From NCBI GenBank assembly GCA_021787775.1, contig JAJYLK010000064.1:1-6765 (forward strand): a DNA stretch of 6,765 bases, in the 5' to 3' direction. The notes below the pieces were generated by a model, which saw nothing but the letters and a program-made list of their open reading frames with translations, searched no databases and had not been told where the DNA came from. The position numbers were made by a program, and so were the translations under genes. Origin of the DNA: Actinomycetes bacterium. Its GTDB lineage: Bacteria > Actinomycetota > Thermoleophilia > BMS3ABIN01. Positions 6,104 to 6,765 of this stretch are shown here, piece after piece (the first letter of the stretch is position 1; every line of letters begins with the position of its first letter).

Positions 6104-6122
6104 GCCCCGGCGGTTCCGGGGC
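6104..6122 (-). other. Hairpin in the tRNA-Val to tRNA-Ala(CGC) spacer
   Basis: GCCCCGG (6104-6110) and CCGGGGC (6116-6122) form a perfect 7-bp stem with a 5-nt loop. A second small stem, GCCGC (6124-6128) with GCGGC (6133-6137), sits beside it inside the repeat copy. With no T-run, these are more likely to guide tRNA precursor processing than to terminate transcription before the alanine tRNAs. Confidence 0.45.
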
Positions 6123-6123
6123 T

Positions 6124-6165
6124 GCCGCCCTTGCGGCCTGGCATGGCGGCAAATATATATGGTGG
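6124..6165. repeat. 42-bp direct repeat, copy 2 (3' flank of tRNA-Val)
   Basis: This matches 5876-5917 base for base. It contains the first 36 bp downstream of tRNA-Val plus its CCA, discriminator base and two acceptor bases. Left of the shared block the two copies differ, although both have a CATGCC that can pair with the GGCATG inside the repeat (here 6101-6106 with 6140-6145). The fold is therefore partly conserved outside the exact repeat. Confidence 0.85.
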
Positions 6166-6236
6166 GCGATACTGGACTCGAACCAGTGACCTCTGCCATG
6201 TGAGGGCAGCACTCTAACCAGCTGAGCTAATCGCCC
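6160..6236 (-). tRNA. tRNA-Val, anticodon CAC
   Basis: A complete 77-nt cloverleaf with an encoded CCA end. Acceptor arms are GGGCGAT and ATCGCCC. The D stem is GCTC/GAGT with one G-T pair and a 9-nt D loop. The anticodon stem is CTGCC/GGCAG with loop CTCACAT, giving anticodon CAC for GTG codons. The T arm is ACTGG/CCAGT with loop TTCGAGT, and the discriminator base is A. It is the first gene of the minus-strand cluster, followed after a 70-nt spacer by tRNA-Ala(CGC). Confidence 0.97.
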
Positions 6237-6245
6237 ATGAACCGG

Positions 6246-6264
6246 GCCGGGGAATGCTCCCGGC
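6246..6264 (-). other. Hairpin in the 5' leader of the tRNA transcript
   Basis: GCCGGG (6246-6251) and CCCGGC (6259-6264) form a 6-bp stem with a 7-nt loop, about 10 nt before the 5' end of tRNA-Val. A neighbouring pair, CCCGC (6270-6274) with GCGGG (6283-6287), could form a second stem. A structured leader ahead of the first tRNA would fit RNase P or other nuclease processing. It may also be chance in G+C-rich DNA. Confidence 0.35.
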
Positions 6265-6308
6265 TCGACCCCGCCGGGAAACGCGGGCCCCATTACGACC
6301 CGCCTGTT

Positions 6309-6337
6309 ATTTTAGGTGTGGGTGGGCGGCAAGGCAA
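6309..6337 (-). promoter_or_regulatory. Promoter of the tRNA Val-Ala-Ala cluster
   Basis: On the minus strand TTGCCT (6332-6337, 4 of 6 match to TTGACA) is followed by exactly 17 bp and then TAAAAT (6309-6314, 5 of 6 match to TATAAT). Transcription would start near 6302, about 65 nt before tRNA-Val. The position is right for a cluster whose first gene is tRNA-Val, and nothing better is seen between tRNA-Val and rpmE. Confidence 0.6.
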
Positions 6338-6372
6338 GAAGTTTAGGTGGTAGGGAATCCGCCGTCTGATTA

Positions 6373-6381
6373 TGCTATCAT
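6373..6381 (+). promoter_or_regulatory. Extended -10 promoter of rpmE
   Basis: TGCTATCAT fits the extended -10 pattern TGnTATAAT with one mismatch, and no good -35 is present, as is common for extended -10 promoters. Transcription would begin near 6388, giving a leader of about 40 nt before the rpmE ATG. It lies back to back with the tRNA promoter. Confidence 0.5.
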
Positions 6382-6429
6382 TTCTTGTTCTTGATCGAAT
6401 CCCTCTGGAATAGATATGCGAGGACAATC

Positions 6430-6642
6430 ATGAAGAAGGACATCCATCCTGAATATATGGAAACCAAGGTGCGCTGCTCCTGCGGCGATGAGTTCACCAC
6501 CCGTTCAACCGTGCCGGAGATCCACGTGGAGATCTGTTCCAAGTGTCATCCGTTTTACACCGGCAAGCGCAAGCTGGTGGATACGGGCGGCCGCGTCGAG
6601 CGCTTCAAGCGCAAGTACGCCAAGAGACAAACCTCCAAGTAG
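6430..6642 (+). CDS. rpmE: 50S ribosomal protein L31, zinc-binding (C+) form
   Basis: This is a 70-residue protein of the large ribosomal subunit, which contributes to subunit bridging. It starts with MKKDIHPEY, the standard L31 N-terminus, and has CxC at Cys16/Cys18 and CxxC at Cys36/Cys39, the four zinc-binding cysteines. HPFYTGK (40-46) and the basic tail are typical. Because the cysteines are present, this is the zinc-containing paralogue rather than the zinc-free one made under zinc limitation. ATG 6430 is chosen over the upstream in-frame TTG at 6385, which would add 15 atypical residues. The GCGAGGA (6418-6424) ribosome-binding site lies 5 nt before the ATG. thyX follows 21 bp downstream on the same strand, so the two are probably co-transcribed. 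Confidence 0.97.
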   Translation: MKKDIHPEYMETKVRCSCGDEFTTRSTVPEIHVEICSKCHPFYTGKRKLVDTGGRVERFKRKYAKRQTSK

Positions 6643-6655
6643 CCGCGGCCGCGGC
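6642..6655 (+). promoter_or_regulatory. Perfect 14-bp palindrome between rpmE and thyX
   Basis: GCCGCGGCCGCGGC is an exact palindrome that starts at the last base of the rpmE stop codon and ends 8 bp before the thyX GTG. It occupies the place where a thyX ribosome-binding site would be expected, and no AGGAGG-like sequence is present. It could affect translation coupling or be chance in G+C-rich sequence. Confidence 0.35.
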
Positions 6656-6663
6656 ATCAGCCC

Positions 6664-6765
6664 GTGACCGCCCGCCTCAACGTAACCCTGCTGGCTCACA
6701 CTCCGGACCCGGAGCGCGCCGTCGCGGCTGCCGGCCGCCTCTGCTACTCAGCCTCCACCGCCGCC
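6664..6765 (+). CDS. thyX: Flavin-dependent thymidylate synthase, N-terminal end (3'-truncated by window)
   Basis: The window ends after 34 codons of this gene. The visible part, LLAHTPDPERAVAAAGRLCYS (residues 9-29), is the characteristic ThyX N-terminus. ThyX makes dTMP from dUMP using methylene-tetrahydrofolate, FAD and NADPH, independently of ThyA. The RHRxxSxxxxSxR signature and the active site lie outside the window. The start is taken as GTG 6664 because it is the only start codon between the in-frame rpmE stop (6640-6642) and the conserved sequence. No clear Shine-Dalgarno precedes it, so translation may be coupled to rpmE. The rpmE-thyX pairing, often near prfA, is known from several Gram-positive-type genomes. 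Confidence in the family is high despite the short length. Confidence 0.88.
   Translation, partial: MTARLNVTLLAHTPDPERAVAAAGRLCYSASTAA

Noticed and set aside
6385..6429. A 15-residue N-terminal extension of L31 from a TTG start
   Set aside because: L31 proteins normally start at MKKDIHPEY, the ATG at 6430 has its own ribosome-binding site, and the predicted promoter would place the transcription start near 6388, inside the extension.

Overview
The window is a G+C-rich bacterial chromosome segment of ordinary housekeeping and central-metabolism genes. Organism: the evidence is a G+C-rich genome, tRNA genes that encode their own CCA ends, a four-cysteine L31 ribosomal protein followed at once by thyX, a GH15 glucoamylase/trehalase-type enzyme, and a cytochrome bd oxidase with a short Q-loop. 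This fits a deep-branching actinobacterium or a G+C-rich Chloroflexi/Firmicutes-like lineage. I lean towards Actinobacteriota, but no marker here settles it.

Layout. Positions 1-291 (+) hold the 3' end of zwf (glucose-6-phosphate dehydrogenase). Then come cydA (356-1720) and cydB (1717-2745), which overlap by ATGA and encode the two large subunits of a cytochrome bd quinol oxidase. An 80-bp convergent gap follows, then two minus-strand genes: a complete GH15 glycoside hydrolase (2826-4622) and an unnamed class I SAM-dependent methyltransferase (4765-5496). Next is an A+T-richer stretch of about 370 bp (5497-5865) with no convincing gene.

Positions 5866-6337 are a minus-strand tRNA cluster, transcribed in the order Val(CAC), Ala(CGC), Ala(TGC), with a good promoter-like sequence at 6309-6337. 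The sequence just 3' of tRNA-Val and of tRNA-Ala(TGC) is a 42-bp exact direct repeat that feeds hairpins. Divergently, an extended -10 promoter candidate (6373-6381) drives rpmE (6430-6642), followed by the first 34 codons of thyX (6664 to the window edge).

How the genes work together. zwf makes NADPH from glucose 6-phosphate. CydAB is the terminal oxidase that oxidises quinol at low oxygen. The GH15 enzyme would release glucose from an alpha-glucan or trehalose, upstream of glucokinase and Zwf. A carbohydrate/redox neighbourhood is therefore plausible, but co-regulation is inferred from position only. The right-hand end is a translation/nucleotide block (tRNAs, L31, ThyX).

I found no mobile element, CRISPR array, defence system or new multi-gene system. 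The points most worth a second look are an Asp-to-Asn change at a proton-pathway position in CydB, the repeated hairpin-forming spacer in the tRNA cluster, a 14-bp palindrome where the thyX ribosome-binding site should be, and the unexplained A+T-rich intergenic stretch.
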